From the NCBI RefSeq assembly GCF_005081445.1, contig NZ_CP034873.1:186001-250000 (forward strand): a stretch of DNA of 64,000 bases, given 5' to 3'. Position 1 is the first letter of the stretch, and every line of letters starts with the position of its first letter. Below, piece by piece: positions 20,112-32,248 of the stretch. Both the position numbers and the translations under genes were made by a program. Below the pieces are notes generated by a model that saw nothing but the letters and a program-made list of their open reading frames with translations, was not told the origin of the DNA and did no database searches. The DNA comes from Buchnera aphidicola (Hyadaphis tataricae). Lineage in GTDB: Bacteria; Pseudomonadota; Gammaproteobacteria; Enterobacterales; Enterobacteriaceae.

Positions 20112-22559
20112 TTATGATAGTGTATGTAGTAAGTCAGAAAATACTCCAGATGCTGTCACATTATTACCTGCTCCATAACCTCTTAAAACAAGAGGAATCG
20201 ATTTATAATATTTTGTATAAAACGCAAATGCATTTTCACCGTTTTTAACTTTGTATAAAGGATGGTTAATACCCACTTCTTCAATTTTTATAAAGCATTT
20301 TCCTGTTTGTTCTATTGTTCCAATAAATCTTAATACACATCCAGAATCATGTGCTGTTTTTACTCGTTTTAAAAAATACGAGTCTAATTTTTCTAATTCT
20401 AGTAAAAATTTATTTATATCTTCTTTGTTTTCAATTGGTTTAGGTAATAAATTTTCAATTTTGATATCTTTTAGTTCTATTGAATATCCAGCTTCTCGTG
20501 CTAAAATTAATAATTTTCTGGCAACATCTATTCCTGATAAGTCATCAAATGGATTTGGTTCAGTAAATCCTAATTTTTTAGCCTCTTTAGTAGCTTGTGA
20601 CAATAATATACCCTCTTCTAATCTTCCAAAAATAAAGGATAAAGATCCAGATAGTATGCCTTGAAAACGAATCAGATGATCGCCTGTTTTAAATAAGTTT
20701 TGCACTGTTTTTATGATTGGTAATCCAGCTCCAACATTAGTTTCATATAGAAATTTTTTATTATTTTTTCTAGCGGTATCACGTATTTCTTGATAGTATT
20801 CCCATGTTGCAGTATTTGCTTTTTTATTAGAAGTAACAATATGATATTGATTTTTTAAAAAATGTGTATATTGTTCAGATAATAATTGATCGGATGTACA
20901 ATCTATAATTACTGCATTTAAAAACTGATATTTTTTAATTGTTTGCTTAAATAATTTTAAATTAAATATATGATTTGATTGTTGAAAATGATTTTTCCAA
21001 TTTGATAAATCTATTGCGTTTTTCATAATCAACATTTTTTTAGAATTAGCAATAAGACAAACTTTAATATTTATATTTTGTTTTTTTAAGAATTGTTCTT
21101 GTTGTGATATTTGTTCTAATAACGCATTACCGACGCCACCGATTCCAATTAAAAAAACATGAATAGTTTTGTTGTTAAAAAATAGTTCTTCATGAACATT
21201 TTTGATCGCGTTGAGAATGTTTTTTTGTTCAACAACAATAGATATCGAATGTTTTGATGAACCTTGCGCAATAGCAAGAACGTTTATCTTAGCGGATCCT
21301 AAAGAAGAAAAAATTTTAGATGCAATGTTATGTTTTTTATAAATGTCAGAACCAATCACAGAAAGAATAGACAAATTTTTTTTAATTCGAAATGGATTTA
21401 ATAATCCTTCTTTCAATTCTAATTGAAATTCTTTTTTTAAATAGTCTAAAAAAATGTTTTTTTTGTTTTCTAACATACAAAGATTAATCTTATTTTCAGA
21501 AGAAGATTGAGTGATTAATATGATTTTTACTTTGCTTTTTGATATGATATTAAATACTCTCGGTGTAATATTGTTGATGTTTTTCATATCATATCCTGAT
21601 ATGTTCAACATTACTATATCATCGAGATGGGTTACACCTTTTAAATAATTTTTTTTAGAATCATGGTTTAAGTAAATCGAAGTACCATGAGATTTTATAT
21701 TGTTAGTATTTTTAATAATGCATGGAATTTTAAATTGCGCAATTGGTTCAATAGTTCTAGGATGAAGCACTTTAGCTCCAAAATAAGATAATTCCATTGC
21801 TTCTTGATACGATATTGATTCTAGTAAAAGAGCATTAGAAACTATTTTTGGATCACATGTAAACACACCATCAACATCAGTCCAAATTTCACAACATTTT
21901 GCGTTTAAACAAACTGCCAATACTGCAGCAGAATAATCTGAACCATTTCTTCCTAGTACTACTAGTTCTTTTTTTTCATTACCTGCTATGAATCCAGCCA
22001 TTAAAATAATATCTTTATTATTAATAAGCATAGCGCTAATTCTTTTTTTAGATTCAGCTATATTGACAGTGGAATCTAAATAATCACCTATAGAAAAAAT
22101 TTTTTCAACAGGATTTATAACAGTAATTGTATAATTTTTAGCTTTTAATATGCTTTTCATGATTTCAACTGACAGTATTTCGCCACGAGAAACAATGATA
22201 GCATGAATACTATTAGGACAATATTTTACACACACAATATCATGTATTATACTTTTTAATTTATTAAATTCTTCTTTAATAATTTCTATTATTTTTAAAT
22301 AATTGAAATTAGGTTGTATTTTTGAAATGTTTTTTACTAATTCAACGAATGCTAATTTAGTCGCATCAACAATGTTTAATGCTATCTCTTTTTTAGCAGT
22401 GTTTTCTGTGATAGCAACTAAATTATTAGTAATTTTTGCTGGTGCTGAAAGTACTACGGCAGTTTGCTCAAAACGATTTTTTTTTTCTATAATTTCAGAC
22501 ACATGTAAAAATTTTTCTGCATTAGCCAGTGAAGTACCACCAAATTTTAATAATTTCAT
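20112..22559 (-). CDS. thrA: Bifunctional aspartokinase I / homoserine dehydrogenase I
   Basis: Catalyses the first step of the aspartate family and the branch step to threonine. The 815 aa (E. coli 820) holds an N-terminal aspartokinase domain ([29 protein letters not shown]), ACT regulatory repeats at about 310-460, and a C-terminal homoserine dehydrogenase domain with the NAD(P)-binding [13 protein letters not shown] and the catalytic region [19 protein letters not shown] lies upstream of the ATG. In E. coli threonine feeds back on this enzyme. Whether that control is kept cannot be read directly. I see no thrL-like leader or attenuator upstream. Confidence 0.98.
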   Translation of the reverse strand: MKLLKFGGTSLANAEKFLHVSEIIEKKNRFEQTAVVLSAPAKITNNLVAITENTAKKEIALNIVDATKLAFVELVKNISKIQPNFNYLKIIEIIKEEFNKLKSIIHDIVCVKYCPNSIHAIIVSRGEILSVEIMKSILKAKNYTITVINPVEKIFSIGDYLDSTVNIAESKKRISAMLINNKDIILMAGFIAGNEKKELVVLGRNGSDYSAAVLAVCLNAKCCEIWTDVDGVFTCDPKIVSNALLLESISYQEAMELSYFGAKVLHPRTIEPIAQFKIPCIIKNTNNIKSHGTSIYLNHDSKKNYLKGVTHLDDIVMLNISGYDMKNINNITPRVFNIISKSKVKIILITQSSSENKINLCMLENKKNIFLDYLKKEFQLELKEGLLNPFRIKKNLSILSVIGSDIYKKHNIASKIFSSLGSAKINVLAIAQGSSKHSISIVVEQKNILNAIKNVHEELFFNNKTIHVFLIGIGGVGNALLEQISQQEQFLKKQNINIKVCLIANSKKMLIMKNAIDLSNWKNHFQQSNHIFNLKLFKQTIKKYQFLNAVIIDCTSDQLLSEQYTHFLKNQYHIVTSNKKANTATWEYYQEIRDTARKNNKKFLYETNVGAGLPIIKTVQNLFKTGDHLIRFQGILSGSLSFIFGRLEEGILLSQATKEAKKLGFTEPNPFDDLSGIDVARKLLILAREAGYSIELKDIKIENLLPKPIENKEDINKFLLELEKLDSYFLKRVKTAHDSGCVLRFIGTIEQTGKCFIKIEEVGINHPLYKVKNGENAFAFYTKYYKSIPLVLRGYGAGNNVTASGVFSDLLHTLS

Positions 22560-22918
22560 AATTTTGTTCTTCCTTAGATTTATATCATAAAAATCTCGTT
22601 CTTTATTTGAAGATAGTTTTTTGAGATATATTATCTTATTGCTACAGTATGACTTATTTTAATAATTAGAATATTTTTCTATTTAAGCAGTGAAAATAGA
22701 CATTAATATTTTTATTGAACTAATTTTTATAACATAATGAACATTATTAGCGCAATAGTTAAAAAATAATATTTAATTTTTTATTTGCATATTGTAAATT
22801 TAGTTATTTACTATACTGTAGAAGTTTTTAGTAAAGAAAATATAATCTTTGCAAAGTTTAATATAATTTAATTCACATTAATTCAATTTACATACATTAA
22901 AGATTTTTTTTGCATATT
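22560..22918. other. Divergent spacer between thrA and hpt
   Basis: About 359 AT-rich bases upstream of both thrA and hpt. It contains no ORF rich in threonine or isoleucine codons and no terminator-antiterminator pair, so no thr attenuator is visible. Promoters must lie here but cannot be picked out with confidence. No gene remnant was recognised. Confidence 0.6.
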
Positions 22919-23452
22919 ATGAAGCATATTATTCAAGTAATCATTTCTGAAAAGCAATTAGATGTTCGTGTTAGAGAATTAGGTAGAGAAATTACTAAAA
23001 AATATAAAAAAAGTAAAAATAAGATGATATTGATAGCATTATTACGTGGTTCGTTTGTTTTTGTTGCCGATTTATGTCGCAGAATTAAAATTAAGCATGA
23101 AATTGATTTTATGACTACTTCTAGTTACGGAAGAGGAACTGTGTCTAGTGGTGATGTCAAAATTATCAAAGATTTAGATGAAGATATTTATAATAAACAT
23201 GTTTTAATTGTAGAAGATATTATTGATTCAGGAAAAACATTAAATAAAGTTTTAGATATTTTAAAACTCAGAAAACCAAAATCGTTATCAATTTGTACTC
23301 TTTTAGACAAACCAGAATGTCGTGAAGTGAATATTAGTGTTGATTTTATTGGTTTTTCTATCTTAGATGATTTTGTTGTCGGTTATGGTATTGATTATTC
23401 TCAATCATATCGTTATTTACCATATATAGGAAAAGTCATTTTTGAAAAATAA
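22919..23452 (+). CDS. hpt: Hypoxanthine phosphoribosyltransferase
   Basis: Purine salvage: makes IMP (and GMP) from hypoxanthine (guanine) and PRPP. 177 aa from the ATG at 22919, which gives MKHIIQVII, matching E. coli (MKHTVEVMI). An upstream TTG would add three residues. The PRPP motif [14 protein letters not shown], the [12 protein letters not shown] loop and DFMTTSSYG are conserved. It runs divergent from thrA and convergent with panC, whose end is 5 bases away. With guaC it represents purine interconversion in this window. Confidence 0.96.
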   Translation: MKHIIQVIISEKQLDVRVRELGREITKKYKKSKNKMILIALLRGSFVFVADLCRRIKIKHEIDFMTTSSYGRGTVSSGDVKIIKDLDEDIYNKHVLIVEDIIDSGKTLNKVLDILKLRKPKSLSICTLLDKPECREVNISVDFIGFSILDDFVVGYGIDYSQSYRYLPYIGKVIFEK

Positions 23453-23457
23453 AACAT

Positions 23458-24315
23458 CTAGTCTTTTAAAAACAGTATTTTATTATCAATTAAACGAGTT
23501 AATCCTAACCACACAGATGCAAGAATAATGATTTTTTTGTTTTTTTTAGATGCAATGCGTAAAGTTTTATAATCAAAAATGTCAAATATATCTATAAAAA
23601 AACCTTGTTTTATTAAAAATTGTTTAGCTATATAAACGATGTTTTCTTTATCATGCAATCCTATTTTTTTAATTTTTTCTGATGTTTTTTGAATAATATA
23701 ATATAAATTAGGCGCTATTTTTTTTTCTTGATCGGTTAATCTGTTATTTCTAGAGCTTAAAGCTAGTCCGTTTTTTAATCTGACAGTAGGTAAACTTATT
23801 ATTTTTATCATATAATTTAGTTCTTTTACTAATGTTTTTACAATGAGTAATTGTTGATAATCTTTTTCTCCAAAAAAGGCATAATTTGGTTGTATTATAT
23901 TAAACAATTTTGACACTATTGTTGCCACACCTTTAAAATGACCAGGTCTTGATTTTCCTTCGATAATTTTAGAAAATTTAGGAACATCAATAAATGTATG
24001 ATTTTTCATATTATTTGGATACATTTCTATTAGATTAGGAAAAAATAGAATATGAACACCTAGATTTTTTAATATATTAAAGTCTTGTTCAAACGTTTTA
24101 GGGTATTTTTTTAAATCTAATGGATTATTAAATTGCATAGGATTAACAAATATAGTTACAACAGTGATGGTTGCATGTTTTTTTGATAATGCAATTAACT
24201 TCATATGACCATCATGTAAGTTACCCATGGTAGGTACTAATCCTATGGTGTGTTTTTGTATTTTTAATAATTTTATTTTTTTATGTAAAATATTTATTTT
24301 TTTAATCAAATACAT
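23458..24315 (-). CDS. panC: Pantothenate synthetase
   Basis: Joins pantoate and beta-alanine using ATP to make pantothenate. 285 aa, E. coli 283. The adenylate-forming motifs are present: VPTMGNLHDGHMKLI (HxGH), FVNPMQF, GEKDYQQL and the KMSKS-like SSRNNR. It follows panB by 16 bp, forming a panB-panC unit. panD, which would supply beta-alanine, is not in this window, so the source of that substrate is not shown here. Confidence 0.97.
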   Translation of the reverse strand: MYLIKKINILHKKIKLLKIQKHTIGLVPTMGNLHDGHMKLIALSKKHATITVVTIFVNPMQFNNPLDLKKYPKTFEQDFNILKNLGVHILFFPNLIEMYPNNMKNHTFIDVPKFSKIIEGKSRPGHFKGVATIVSKLFNIIQPNYAFFGEKDYQQLLIVKTLVKELNYMIKIISLPTVRLKNGLALSSRNNRLTDQEKKIAPNLYYIIQKTSEKIKKIGLHDKENIVYIAKQFLIKQGFFIDIFDIFDYKTLRIASKKNKKIIILASVWLGLTRLIDNKILFLKD

Positions 24316-24331
24316 AATTTTTAACTCTTAC

Positions 24332-25126
24332 TTATATATAACTATGAATTGTTTGAGGATACGTCCCTGTTTGCACTGCTTTTATATATTTCTGTATTGC
24401 GTGTTGAATACTGTTACTGTCAACAAGAAAATTTTTTGCAAATTTTGCTAATTTACCTTCATTAATTCCTAATATATCTTGCATTACAAGAATTTGTCCA
24501 TCAGTATATTTTCCTGCTCCAATTCCAATAACTGGAATAGATAGATTTTGCGTGATTTTTTTTCCTAAAAGTTCTGGAATACACTCTAAAACTAGCATTT
24601 TAATGCCTGATTCTTCTAATATAAATGCTTCGTCTATTATTCTATTCTTATCATATGTATTTTTTCCTTGAACTTTGTATCCGCTTAAATAATGAATAGA
24701 TTGAGGTGTTAAACCTATATGACCACATACTAATATTGATCTATCAGATAATTCTTTAATAGTTTTTACAAGCCATTTTCCTCCTTCTACCTTCACCATA
24801 TTAGCTCCAGATTGTATGATTTTAGATGCGTTATTAAGAGCTTGATTAATTTCTCCATAAGACATAAATGGCATATCGGCTAGCAAAAATGCGTTTGGGG
24901 CTCCATTTCGTACTGCTTTTGTATGATATTCAATATCTTGAACTGTTACCGGCAAGGTAGAGGTATGTCCTTGTATTGTCATACCAAGAGAATCACCGAT
25001 CAGCATCACCGAAATACCTTGAGTAAAAAACAGTTTTGCAAAACTGAAGTCATAAGCGGTAATAGCGGCAATTTTTTGTTTGCTTTTTTTCCAGTTATTT
25101 AATGTAGATATAGTAATTTGTTCCAT
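24332..25126 (-). CDS. panB: Ketopantoate hydroxymethyltransferase
   Basis: Adds a one-carbon unit from methylene-THF to alpha-ketoisovalerate, the first committed step to pantothenate. 264 aa, same as E. coli. [13 protein letters not shown], the metal-binding GDSLGM and VKVEGG segments, and VIGIGAG match the family. Its substrate is the valine-branch oxoacid, which links it with the acetolactate synthase genes ilvIH at the other end of the window. Confidence 0.97.
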   Translation of the reverse strand: MEQITISTLNNWKKSKQKIAAITAYDFSFAKLFFTQGISVMLIGDSLGMTIQGHTSTLPVTVQDIEYHTKAVRNGAPNAFLLADMPFMSYGEINQALNNASKIIQSGANMVKVEGGKWLVKTIKELSDRSILVCGHIGLTPQSIHYLSGYKVQGKNTYDKNRIIDEAFILEESGIKMLVLECIPELLGKKITQNLSIPVIGIGAGKYTDGQILVMQDILGINEGKLAKFAKNFLVDSNSIQHAIQKYIKAVQTGTYPQTIHSYI

Positions 25127-25174
25127 ATTTTTTTCTATAATTATAATAAATATTTAATGTTAAAAAATTAATTA

Positions 25175-25218
25175 GAAGAGAATACTCGACATGATTTCAA
25201 AACGAGTATTCTTCTCTT
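25175..25218 (-). terminator. Terminator downstream of dksA
   Basis: On the minus strand AGAGAAGAATACTCG pairs with CGAGTATTCTCTTCT (15 bp with a 2-bp mismatch, 14-base loop), and a T-rich stretch follows. It lies between dksA and panB, so it probably ends dksA and leaves panBC with its own promoter. Confidence 0.7.
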
Positions 25219-25241
25219 AAAAAACTTGTGATATTTGATCC

Positions 25242-25697
25242 TTAACCAGTCATTTGTTTTTCTCGAATTTCTGCTAATGTTTTACAGTCAATACATAGAT
25301 TAGCAGTGGGTCTTGCTTCCAAACGACGAATTCCAATTTCAATTCTACAAGAGTTGCAGTAACCAAAATCTTTTTCTTTTATTTTTTTTAGAGTAATGTC
25401 AATTTTTTTAATCAATTTTCGACTGCGATCGCGATTTCTTAGTTCTAAACTAAATTCTTCTTCTTGTGTAGCTCGATCAATGGGATCTGGAAAATTAGTG
25501 GCTTTTTCTTGTATATAAAGCAAAGTGTGATTAATTTCACTTTTTAATTGTTTTTTCCACGTTTCTAGAATGGTATAAAAATGCAACATTTGATTTTTAT
25601 TCATATATTGTTCATTTGTTTTTTTTTGGTAAGGTTTTAATCCTGCAATAGAAAGTACGTTCAAAGATGACGTTTTTTTGTGTTTTTCTGTTTTCAT
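25242..25697 (-). CDS. dksA: RNA polymerase-binding transcription factor DksA
   Basis: Binds the RNA polymerase secondary channel and, with ppGpp, adjusts rRNA and amino acid promoters. 151 aa, same as E. coli. The coiled-coil tip keeps the DxxDxA motif (DPIDRA), and the C4 zinc finger reads CNSCRIEIG...CIDC. The C-terminal helix IREKQMTG is near identical to E. coli. It is one of very few transcription regulators in the window, in a genome type that has lost most of them. Confidence 0.97.
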   Translation of the reverse strand: MKTEKHKKTSSLNVLSIAGLKPYQKKTNEQYMNKNQMLHFYTILETWKKQLKSEINHTLLYIQEKATNFPDPIDRATQEEEFSLELRNRDRSRKLIKKIDITLKKIKEKDFGYCNSCRIEIGIRRLEARPTANLCIDCKTLAEIREKQMTG

Positions 25698-25974
25698 AGA
25701 TTCCTCTGAGATATTTTGCTTTTTGATAAAAGAAAAAACTAATCTAATTTTTAATGAAGATTGTGATTGTTTAAAAATATTTAACTGAATTTAAAAAAAA
25801 TTAGGAATCTTTGATAAAATAGATTGTTTTTTATTATTTTGTTTCTAAAAAATATTATAATAAATAATTTTAATATAAACTATCTCTAAATATTTTTTTT
25901 AAATAATTCGATTCTGTAAGAAAATAATTACATATTTTAATGAAATATCTATAAATTTTATGCGGTATTTTTGA

Positions 25975-26793
25975 ATGTTATACTATCTTGAAAATGGTAT
26001 CAAACAAATGAAAAAAATAGCTTTAGGTGTTGAATATGATGGAACCTTTTATCATGGATGGCAGTTTCAAAAAAATACATCTAGCATTCAAGAGGAATTA
26101 GAACAAGCTTTATCTATAATTGCTGATCATCAAATATCAATTGTCTGCGCAGGAAGAACTGATGCTGGAGTTCATAGCTTTGGTCAAGTAATACATTTTA
26201 ACACCACAGCTATAAGAAACAATACATCTTGGACCATTGGGGTTAACAGTTATTTATCTAAATATATTTCTGTTATTTGGATGAAAGAAGTATTGCCAGT
26301 ATTTCATGCTCGATACAGTGCTCTTTCACGTTCTTATCGTTATATAATATATAATTATTGTGTTCGTACTCCAATTTTTCACAACAGAGTACATCATATT
26401 TATAAAAAGTTAAATGCCAAAAAAATGCATGTTGCAGCGCAATATTTATTAGGAGAACATGATTTTGCATCATTTAGAGCAACTCATTGTCAATCACGCT
26501 CCTCTTGGAGAAAAATATTTCAACTAAATGTTAAAAGAAAGCGAAATTGGATTATTATTGATATTACAGCGAATTCTTTTTTATATCATATGGTGAGAAA
26601 TATTGTAGGCACTTTAATTGAAGTTGGAAGTTTAAAAAAAAAAGATATTTGGATGCAAGAATTGTTGTTTAAAAAAAATAGATCTGATGCAGGTGTGACT
26701 GCTCCAGCTAAAGGTTTATATTTAATGCATGTAGAATATCCCTTGAAATTTGGTTTACCAAAAGTAGCGCGTAGGCCTGATTTTATTATATAA
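25975..26793 (+). CDS. truA: tRNA pseudouridine synthase A
   Basis: Modifies U38-U40 in the anticodon arm of many tRNAs. 272 aa, E. coli 270. The catalytic Asp is in [15 protein letters not shown], and [24 protein letters not shown] and [13 protein letters not shown] are conserved. The start is uncertain. The ATG at 25975 gives 11 residues before the conserved [11 protein letters not shown], while the ATG at 26008 would begin just before it. No clear ribosome binding site separates the two. Confidence 0.95.
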   Translation: MLYYLENGIKQMKKIALGVEYDGTFYHGWQFQKNTSSIQEELEQALSIIADHQISIVCAGRTDAGVHSFGQVIHFNTTAIRNNTSWTIGVNSYLSKYISVIWMKEVLPVFHARYSALSRSYRYIIYNYCVRTPIFHNRVHHIYKKLNAKKMHVAAQYLLGEHDFASFRATHCQSRSSWRKIFQLNVKRKRNWIIIDITANSFLYHMVRNIVGTLIEVGSLKKKDIWMQELLFKKNRSDAGVTAPAKGLYLMHVEYPLKFGLPKVARRPDFII

Positions 26794-26863
26794 AAATATT
26801 ACCATTCTTTAAAAAAGTGATTTCTTTTTAATAAATATAACAAGAAAAACAAAGAGAAAATGA

Positions 26864-29155
26864 ATGTATTTTAATACAAAAAAACGAAAGATTTTAATCA
26901 ACATGTTTTTTTTAGTGTTAATTTTATTGTTGTTGTACGGATTTTATTTATATCTAAAAATCGGTCATTTAATTAATGGAAAAGTATGGAGTTTTCCTAC
27001 TTCAATATATGGACGTATAATTAACTTAGAACCAGGTAGTTTTTATTCTCAAAAAGAAATTGTAAATATTTTAAAAAATACGATGTATAAAGAAGTCGAT
27101 AAAGTAATGATTCCTGGAGAATATGTTATAAAAAAAAACACTATAGAATTTATAAGACGCAATTTTGATTTTCCAGATATGAAAGAAAAAGAATTTTATG
27201 TGAAACTATTTTTTAATGGAAATATTTTAAAAAAGATTAAGAATATGGAGAGCAATCGAGATTTTAGTTTTTTTCGTTTAGAGCCTAAATTGATCACTAT
27301 GTTAAAATCACCTGAAAGAAAAAAACGTATTTTTCTTTCTATCAATAAATATCCAGAAATATTGGTTAAAACATTGCTTGCAATTGAAGACAAATCTTTT
27401 TATAAACACGAGGGTATTAATCTATTCTCTATAGGACGAGCTCTCTTGGTTAACATAATGGCGGGACATACAATTCAAGGTGGCAGCACACTGACTCAGC
27501 AATTAATAAAAAATCTTTTTTTAACTAATACTCGTTCAATTTTAAGAAAAATGAATGAAATGTATATGGCTGTTATTTTAGATTGTTTTTATACTAAAGA
27601 TCGCATTTTAGAATTATATTTAAATGAAGTGTATTTAGGACAAGATGGTGACGAACAAATTCGAGGATTTCCACTGGCGAGTATTTATTATTTTGGTAGA
27701 CCAATAAATGAATTAACTTTAGAACAATATGCGTTGTTAGTGGGTATGGTGAAAGGAGCTTCTTTATATAATCCTTGGACTCATCCTATTTTAGCATTAA
27801 AGAGAAGAAATCTAGTTCTTTTATCATTATATCATCAAAAACACATCACAAAAAACATATATAAAAAACTATCACAACGTCCTTTACATGTAAAATCAAA
27901 GGGTAAAGTAATTTCATATCATCCTTCCTTTATGCAATTTGTGAACATTGAATTAAAAAAAAAAATAGATCATGCTATTAATAAAGTTTCAGGTTTAAGA
28001 ATTTTTACAACTTTGGATCCCATTACACAAAATGCAGTTGAAAAAACTGTGAAAAGCACTATTCCTATACTCAAAAAACAAAAAAGATTAAAAGATTTAG
28101 AAATAGCCATGATAGTTATAGATAAATTTACTGGAGAAATACAAGCACTGGTAGGTGGTACGCAAACAAGGTTTAATGGTTATAATAGAGCTTTAAATGC
28201 ACGTCGTTCTATTGGTTCATTATCTAAACCAATAACATATTTAACCGCATTGTCAAATCCAAAAAAATATCATTTAAACACCTGGATTGCCGATAATCCT
28301 ATTTCAATAAAATTAGAAAATGGTCGATTTTGGATGCCAAATAATTACAATTATAACTTTAGTGGTAAAGTCATGTTATTGGATGCGTTAATACATTCAG
28401 TAAATATACCAACGGTAAATATAAGTTTAGATATAGGTTTAAAAAACATTATCGATATGTGGTTAAAATTAGGAATCTCAAAAAAACAATTAAATTTTTT
28501 TCCATCAATATCTTTAGGGGCAATTAATTTAACACCTATTGAAGTTGGTCAGGTATATCAAATTATTGCAAATGGAGGTTATAAATCTTTGTTATCTTCA
28601 GTGCGATCAGTATTATCTGAAGATGGTAAAGTTCTATATTATAGTTTACCTGAATCAAAATATACAGTTTCCTCGGAAGCATCGTATTTGATATTATATG
28701 CAATGCAGCAAGTAATAAAAAATGGGACAGCAAAATCGTTAGGAAAAACTTTTAAACAATTTAATTTAGCAGGAAAAACTGGTACTACAAATAATTTAGT
28801 AGATAACTGGTTTATCGGTATTGATGGAAAACAAATTGTAATTGTTTGGATGGGTAGAGATAATAATAAGAGTACTAAATTATATAGCACGTCTGGCGCC
28901 ATGCAAGTTTATCAAAAATATCTTCATTATCATCATCCAATTCCTTTAAATTTAATTCCTCCAAAAAATATTAGTATGTTTTATACTAATCATCAAGGAC
29001 GTTTATTTTGCGAAAAACAGCATCAGTATGACCAAATTATTCCAATATGGAATTTTAAAAACATCAAAATTTGTCATAATAGTGATTTGTTGGAATATTC
29101 TTCAAAACGTAAAAAAAATCTTTGGTTTTGGTTAAAAAATTTATTTTATAATTAA
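26864..29155 (+). CDS. mrcB: Penicillin-binding protein 1B, bifunctional peptidoglycan synthase
   Basis: Inner membrane enzyme that polymerises and cross-links glycan strands. 763 aa, shorter than E. coli PBP1B (844 aa): the cytoplasmic N-terminus and the C-terminal tail are trimmed. One membrane segment lies at about residues 10-32. The glycosyltransferase domain holds AIEDKSFYKHEGIN with the catalytic Glu and GGSTLTQQL. The transpeptidase domain has RRSIGSLSKP (SxxK), HSVNIP for SxN and GKTGTTNN for KTG. It provides the general elongation synthase to go with the septal set in the dcw cluster. Confidence 0.96.
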   Translation: MYFNTKKRKILINMFFLVLILLLLYGFYLYLKIGHLINGKVWSFPTSIYGRIINLEPGSFYSQKEIVNILKNTMYKEVDKVMIPGEYVIKKNTIEFIRRNFDFPDMKEKEFYVKLFFNGNILKKIKNMESNRDFSFFRLEPKLITMLKSPERKKRIFLSINKYPEILVKTLLAIEDKSFYKHEGINLFSIGRALLVNIMAGHTIQGGSTLTQQLIKNLFLTNTRSILRKMNEMYMAVILDCFYTKDRILELYLNEVYLGQDGDEQIRGFPLASIYYFGRPINELTLEQYALLVGMVKGASLYNPWTHPILALKRRNLVLLSLYHQKHITKNIYKKLSQRPLHVKSKGKVISYHPSFMQFVNIELKKKIDHAINKVSGLRIFTTLDPITQNAVEKTVKSTIPILKKQKRLKDLEIAMIVIDKFTGEIQALVGGTQTRFNGYNRALNARRSIGSLSKPITYLTALSNPKKYHLNTWIADNPISIKLENGRFWMPNNYNYNFSGKVMLLDALIHSVNIPTVNISLDIGLKNIIDMWLKLGISKKQLNFFPSISLGAINLTPIEVGQVYQIIANGGYKSLLSSVRSVLSEDGKVLYYSLPESKYTVSSEASYLILYAMQQVIKNGTAKSLGKTFKQFNLAGKTGTTNNLVDNWFIGIDGKQIVIVWMGRDNNKSTKLYSTSGAMQVYQKYLHYHHPIPLNLIPPKNISMFYTNHQGRLFCEKQHQYDQIIPIWNFKNIKICHNSDLLEYSSKRKKNLWFWLKNLFYN

Positions 29156-29256
29156 TAAATCATTTATTTATCAAGTCACTATAGCACTAAAGAAACAATA
29201 AAATATTTTTTTAATATTATTTTTTTGAAGCATTTTTTAAATATGAGAATGATAAT

Positions 29257-31884
29257 ATGTTAAATAAAATTTTTGCTAAAATTTTTGGTACTCGTAATGA
29301 TCGTGTTTTGAATAAGTTTAAAAAAACAGTTTATGCTATCAATCAATTAGAAGAACGTTTTAAACGTTATTCAGATCAAGAACTAAAAGATAATACAAAA
29401 TTATTTCAGTTACGATTACAGGATGGTGAACATTTAAATAATTTATTGCCAGAAGCTTTTGCTACAGTTAGAGAAGCTAGTCAACGTGTTTTTGGAATGC
29501 GTCATTTTGATGTACAAATACTAGGAGGAATAGTATTAAATAATCAATGTATTGCAGAGATGCGTACGGGAGAAGGTAAAACTTTAACTTCAACGCTACC
29601 AGCTTATTTGAATGCATTAATAGGTAAAGGCGTTCATATAGTTACTATGAACGATTATTTAGCTCGTAGAGATGCGGAACAAAATACTCCATTATTTGAG
29701 TTTCTTAATTTAACAGTTGGATTAAACTTATCTGAAATGCCTTTTACACTCAAAAAACAAGCTTATTTATGTGATATTACATATGGTACTAATAATGAAT
29801 ATGGCTTTGATTACTTACGTGATAATATGGTTTCTTTTCCTGAAGAACGAGTACAAAGAGGTTTACATTATGCATTATTAGATGAAGTAGATTCTATTTT
29901 AATAGATGAAGCTAGAACTCCGTTAATTATTTCAGGGCCATCAGAAGATAGTTCTGATTTGTATAAAAAAATTAATGCTATTGTACCGCTTCTAGTGTTG
30001 CAAAAACAAGAAGATTCTGATTTTTTTCAAGGCACTGGTCATTTTTTTATTGATGAAAAATCAAAACAAGTTCATCTAACAGAACGAGGTTTGATTGAAG
30101 TTGAAAGGATACTGTTGAATAAAAATTTTGTAAATAAACTAGAATCATTGTATTCTTCAAAAAACATTGTGTTAATGCATCATGTTTTGTCTGCTCTGCG
30201 TGCTCATAAGTTATTCGTGAAAAACGTTGATTATATTGTACAGAATGATAGCATTTTAATTGTCGACGAGCATACAGGTAGGACGATGCCGGGAAGAAGA
30301 TGGTCAGATGGATTGCATCAAGCAATAGAAGCCAAAGAGAATGTATCAATAAAAAACGAAAATCAAACTTTAGCATCTATTACATTTCAAAATTATTTTC
30401 GTTTGTACGAAAAAATATCCGGTATGACTGGTACTGCGTCTACCGAAGCGTTTGAATTTTATTCAATTTATAATCTTGATACCGTGACCATACCAACAAA
30501 TAAACCAATGATACGAAAAGATATGTCTGATTTAGTATATATAACTGAAAAAGAAAAGATCAGGGCAATTATTAAAGACATACAAGAATGTGTTCGTATA
30601 AAAAAACCAGTATTAGTCGGTACTGTGTCTATAGAAAAATCAGAATTAATTTCTAAAAATTTGGATAAATTAAACATTATACATAATGTTTTAAATGCTA
30701 AATTTCATGCCAAAGAAGCTGAAATTATTGGACAAGCAGGTAAATCTAAATCAATTACTATTGCTACAAATATGGCAGGTCGGGGCACAGATATAGTACT
30801 TGGTGGAAATTTGAATGTAGAGATTCATCGACACTCCAATCTCAATGGGGATGAAGTAAAAAAAATTCGCGCAAAATGGCAAAAAGAACATGATTTAGTT
30901 GTTTCTGCAGGTGGATTACATATAATTGGGACTGAACGGCATGAATCACGTCGTATTGATAATCAATTAATAGGTCGTTCTGGTCGTCAAGGAGATAGCG
31001 GTTCTTCTAGATTTTATATTTCCATGGAAGACTCTTTAATGAGAATTTTTGCTTCAGATAAAATAGTCAGCATGATGCGTAAACTAGGGTTATCTGAAAA
31101 TGAATCAATCGAACATCCTTGGATAAATAAAGCTATAGAAAATGCACAAAAAAAAGTAGAAAGTAGAAATTTTGATATTAGAAAACAACTTTTAGAATAT
31201 GATGATATTATAAATGAACAGCGCGGTGTCATTTATTCTCAACGTAATGTTTTAATTGATTCCAAAAATATTCAAACAATTATTGAAGACATTTTAAAAG
31301 ATGTGTTAATTTCTGTTGTTGATTTATCTTTTTTACATAATACTAAAAGAACATATTGGGATATTGTTGCTTTAGAACAACGACTTCAATTGGATTTTGA
31401 TGTACATATTTCTATATCAAAATGGTTAGATATAGATTCTAATTTAAATAAAGATGATGTGACTAAAAAAATAACTGATATATTAATAGCACATTATCAA
31501 AAAAAAGAAAACGTGATCGGTTCAAATAAAATGCGATTAATAGAAAAGCATATTATGTTACGAACATTAGATTCGTTTTGGAAAGATCATTTAGCAGCTA
31601 TAGATTATTTAAGACAAGGTATTCATTTGAGGGGTTACGCTCAAAAGGATCCAAAACAAGAATATAAACGAGAATCTTTTAATATGTTTTCTAACATGTT
31701 AAATTTATTAAAATATGAAGTAGCATCTATACTGTGTAAAATCACTTTATCTTATGCAAATCAGTGTATGACTGCATATCAAAAATTAACACCATTATTT
31801 TCTAAGAATATAAAAATTAGTAGAAATGCGTTGTGTGTTTGTGGTTCAGGAAAAAAATATAAACACTGTCATGGTGCGTTATAA
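29257..31884 (+). CDS. secA: Preprotein translocase ATPase SecA
   Basis: Motor of the Sec translocon that pushes unfolded proteins across the inner membrane. 875 aa, E. coli 901. The Walker A motif [24 protein letters not shown] (Walker B), GTVSIEKSE and [11 protein letters not shown] (helicase motifs) are present. The C-terminus has the SEC-C zinc motif [12 protein letters not shown] for SecB and lipid contact. The upstream arrest peptide gene secM of E. coli is absent: only about 100 AT-rich bases separate it from mrcB. Clients in this window include DegP and BamE. Confidence 0.98.
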   Translation: MLNKIFAKIFGTRNDRVLNKFKKTVYAINQLEERFKRYSDQELKDNTKLFQLRLQDGEHLNNLLPEAFATVREASQRVFGMRHFDVQILGGIVLNNQCIAEMRTGEGKTLTSTLPAYLNALIGKGVHIVTMNDYLARRDAEQNTPLFEFLNLTVGLNLSEMPFTLKKQAYLCDITYGTNNEYGFDYLRDNMVSFPEERVQRGLHYALLDEVDSILIDEARTPLIISGPSEDSSDLYKKINAIVPLLVLQKQEDSDFFQGTGHFFIDEKSKQVHLTERGLIEVERILLNKNFVNKLESLYSSKNIVLMHHVLSALRAHKLFVKNVDYIVQNDSILIVDEHTGRTMPGRRWSDGLHQAIEAKENVSIKNENQTLASITFQNYFRLYEKISGMTGTASTEAFEFYSIYNLDTVTIPTNKPMIRKDMSDLVYITEKEKIRAIIKDIQECVRIKKPVLVGTVSIEKSELISKNLDKLNIIHNVLNAKFHAKEAEIIGQAGKSKSITIATNMAGRGTDIVLGGNLNVEIHRHSNLNGDEVKKIRAKWQKEHDLVVSAGGLHIIGTERHESRRIDNQLIGRSGRQGDSGSSRFYISMEDSLMRIFASDKIVSMMRKLGLSENESIEHPWINKAIENAQKKVESRNFDIRKQLLEYDDIINEQRGVIYSQRNVLIDSKNIQTIIEDILKDVLISVVDLSFLHNTKRTYWDIVALEQRLQLDFDVHISISKWLDIDSNLNKDDVTKKITDILIAHYQKKENVIGSNKMRLIEKHIMLRTLDSFWKDHLAAIDYLRQGIHLRGYAQKDPKQEYKRESFNMFSNMLNLLKYEVASILCKITLSYANQCMTAYQKLTPLFSKNIKISRNALCVCGSGKKYKHCHGAL

Positions 31885-32248
31885 TATATACATCATCTGA
31901 AGAAAGTACTAATCACATATAAAACACCTCGAATATTATAAATAAAAAATTTTTTATAATCAAAAAATTGATAAGAAGTACAATCGTATTCAGATAGATA
32001 TTTAAAATAGATACAAAATTATAAGATATTTTTCAAAAGAATATAATTTTTTAAGTATTGGAATAAAACAATTTATATAACTAGATTAGATGAAGATTAA
32101 TAAAGAAAAAATGTATACATTCTTTACATGCAGATATAATTTGAGATTTCTTTACAAAAGAAATGTATATTTTTATTAAAACCCTTAATGAGAGTATTTT
32201 TTTGAGAATATTAATATGCATGCAAAAATTTAATATAACTATAAATTT
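31885..32248. other. Gene-free spacer after secA, site of mutT in relatives
   Basis: About 364 AT-rich bases between convergent secA and coaE. In E. coli mutT follows secA, and a mutT gene is retained there in some Buchnera. I read the plus-strand frames and found no Nudix box and many stops. A weak hairpin, ATTATAAA / TTTATAAT (31935-31960), may terminate secA. The region may be the remains of mutT, but nothing in the sequence proves it. Confidence 0.5.

Noticed and set aside
31885..32248. A readable mutT pseudogene
   Set aside because: The plus-strand frames show no Nudix box and many stops. The idea rests on gene order only, so it is given as an open spacer.
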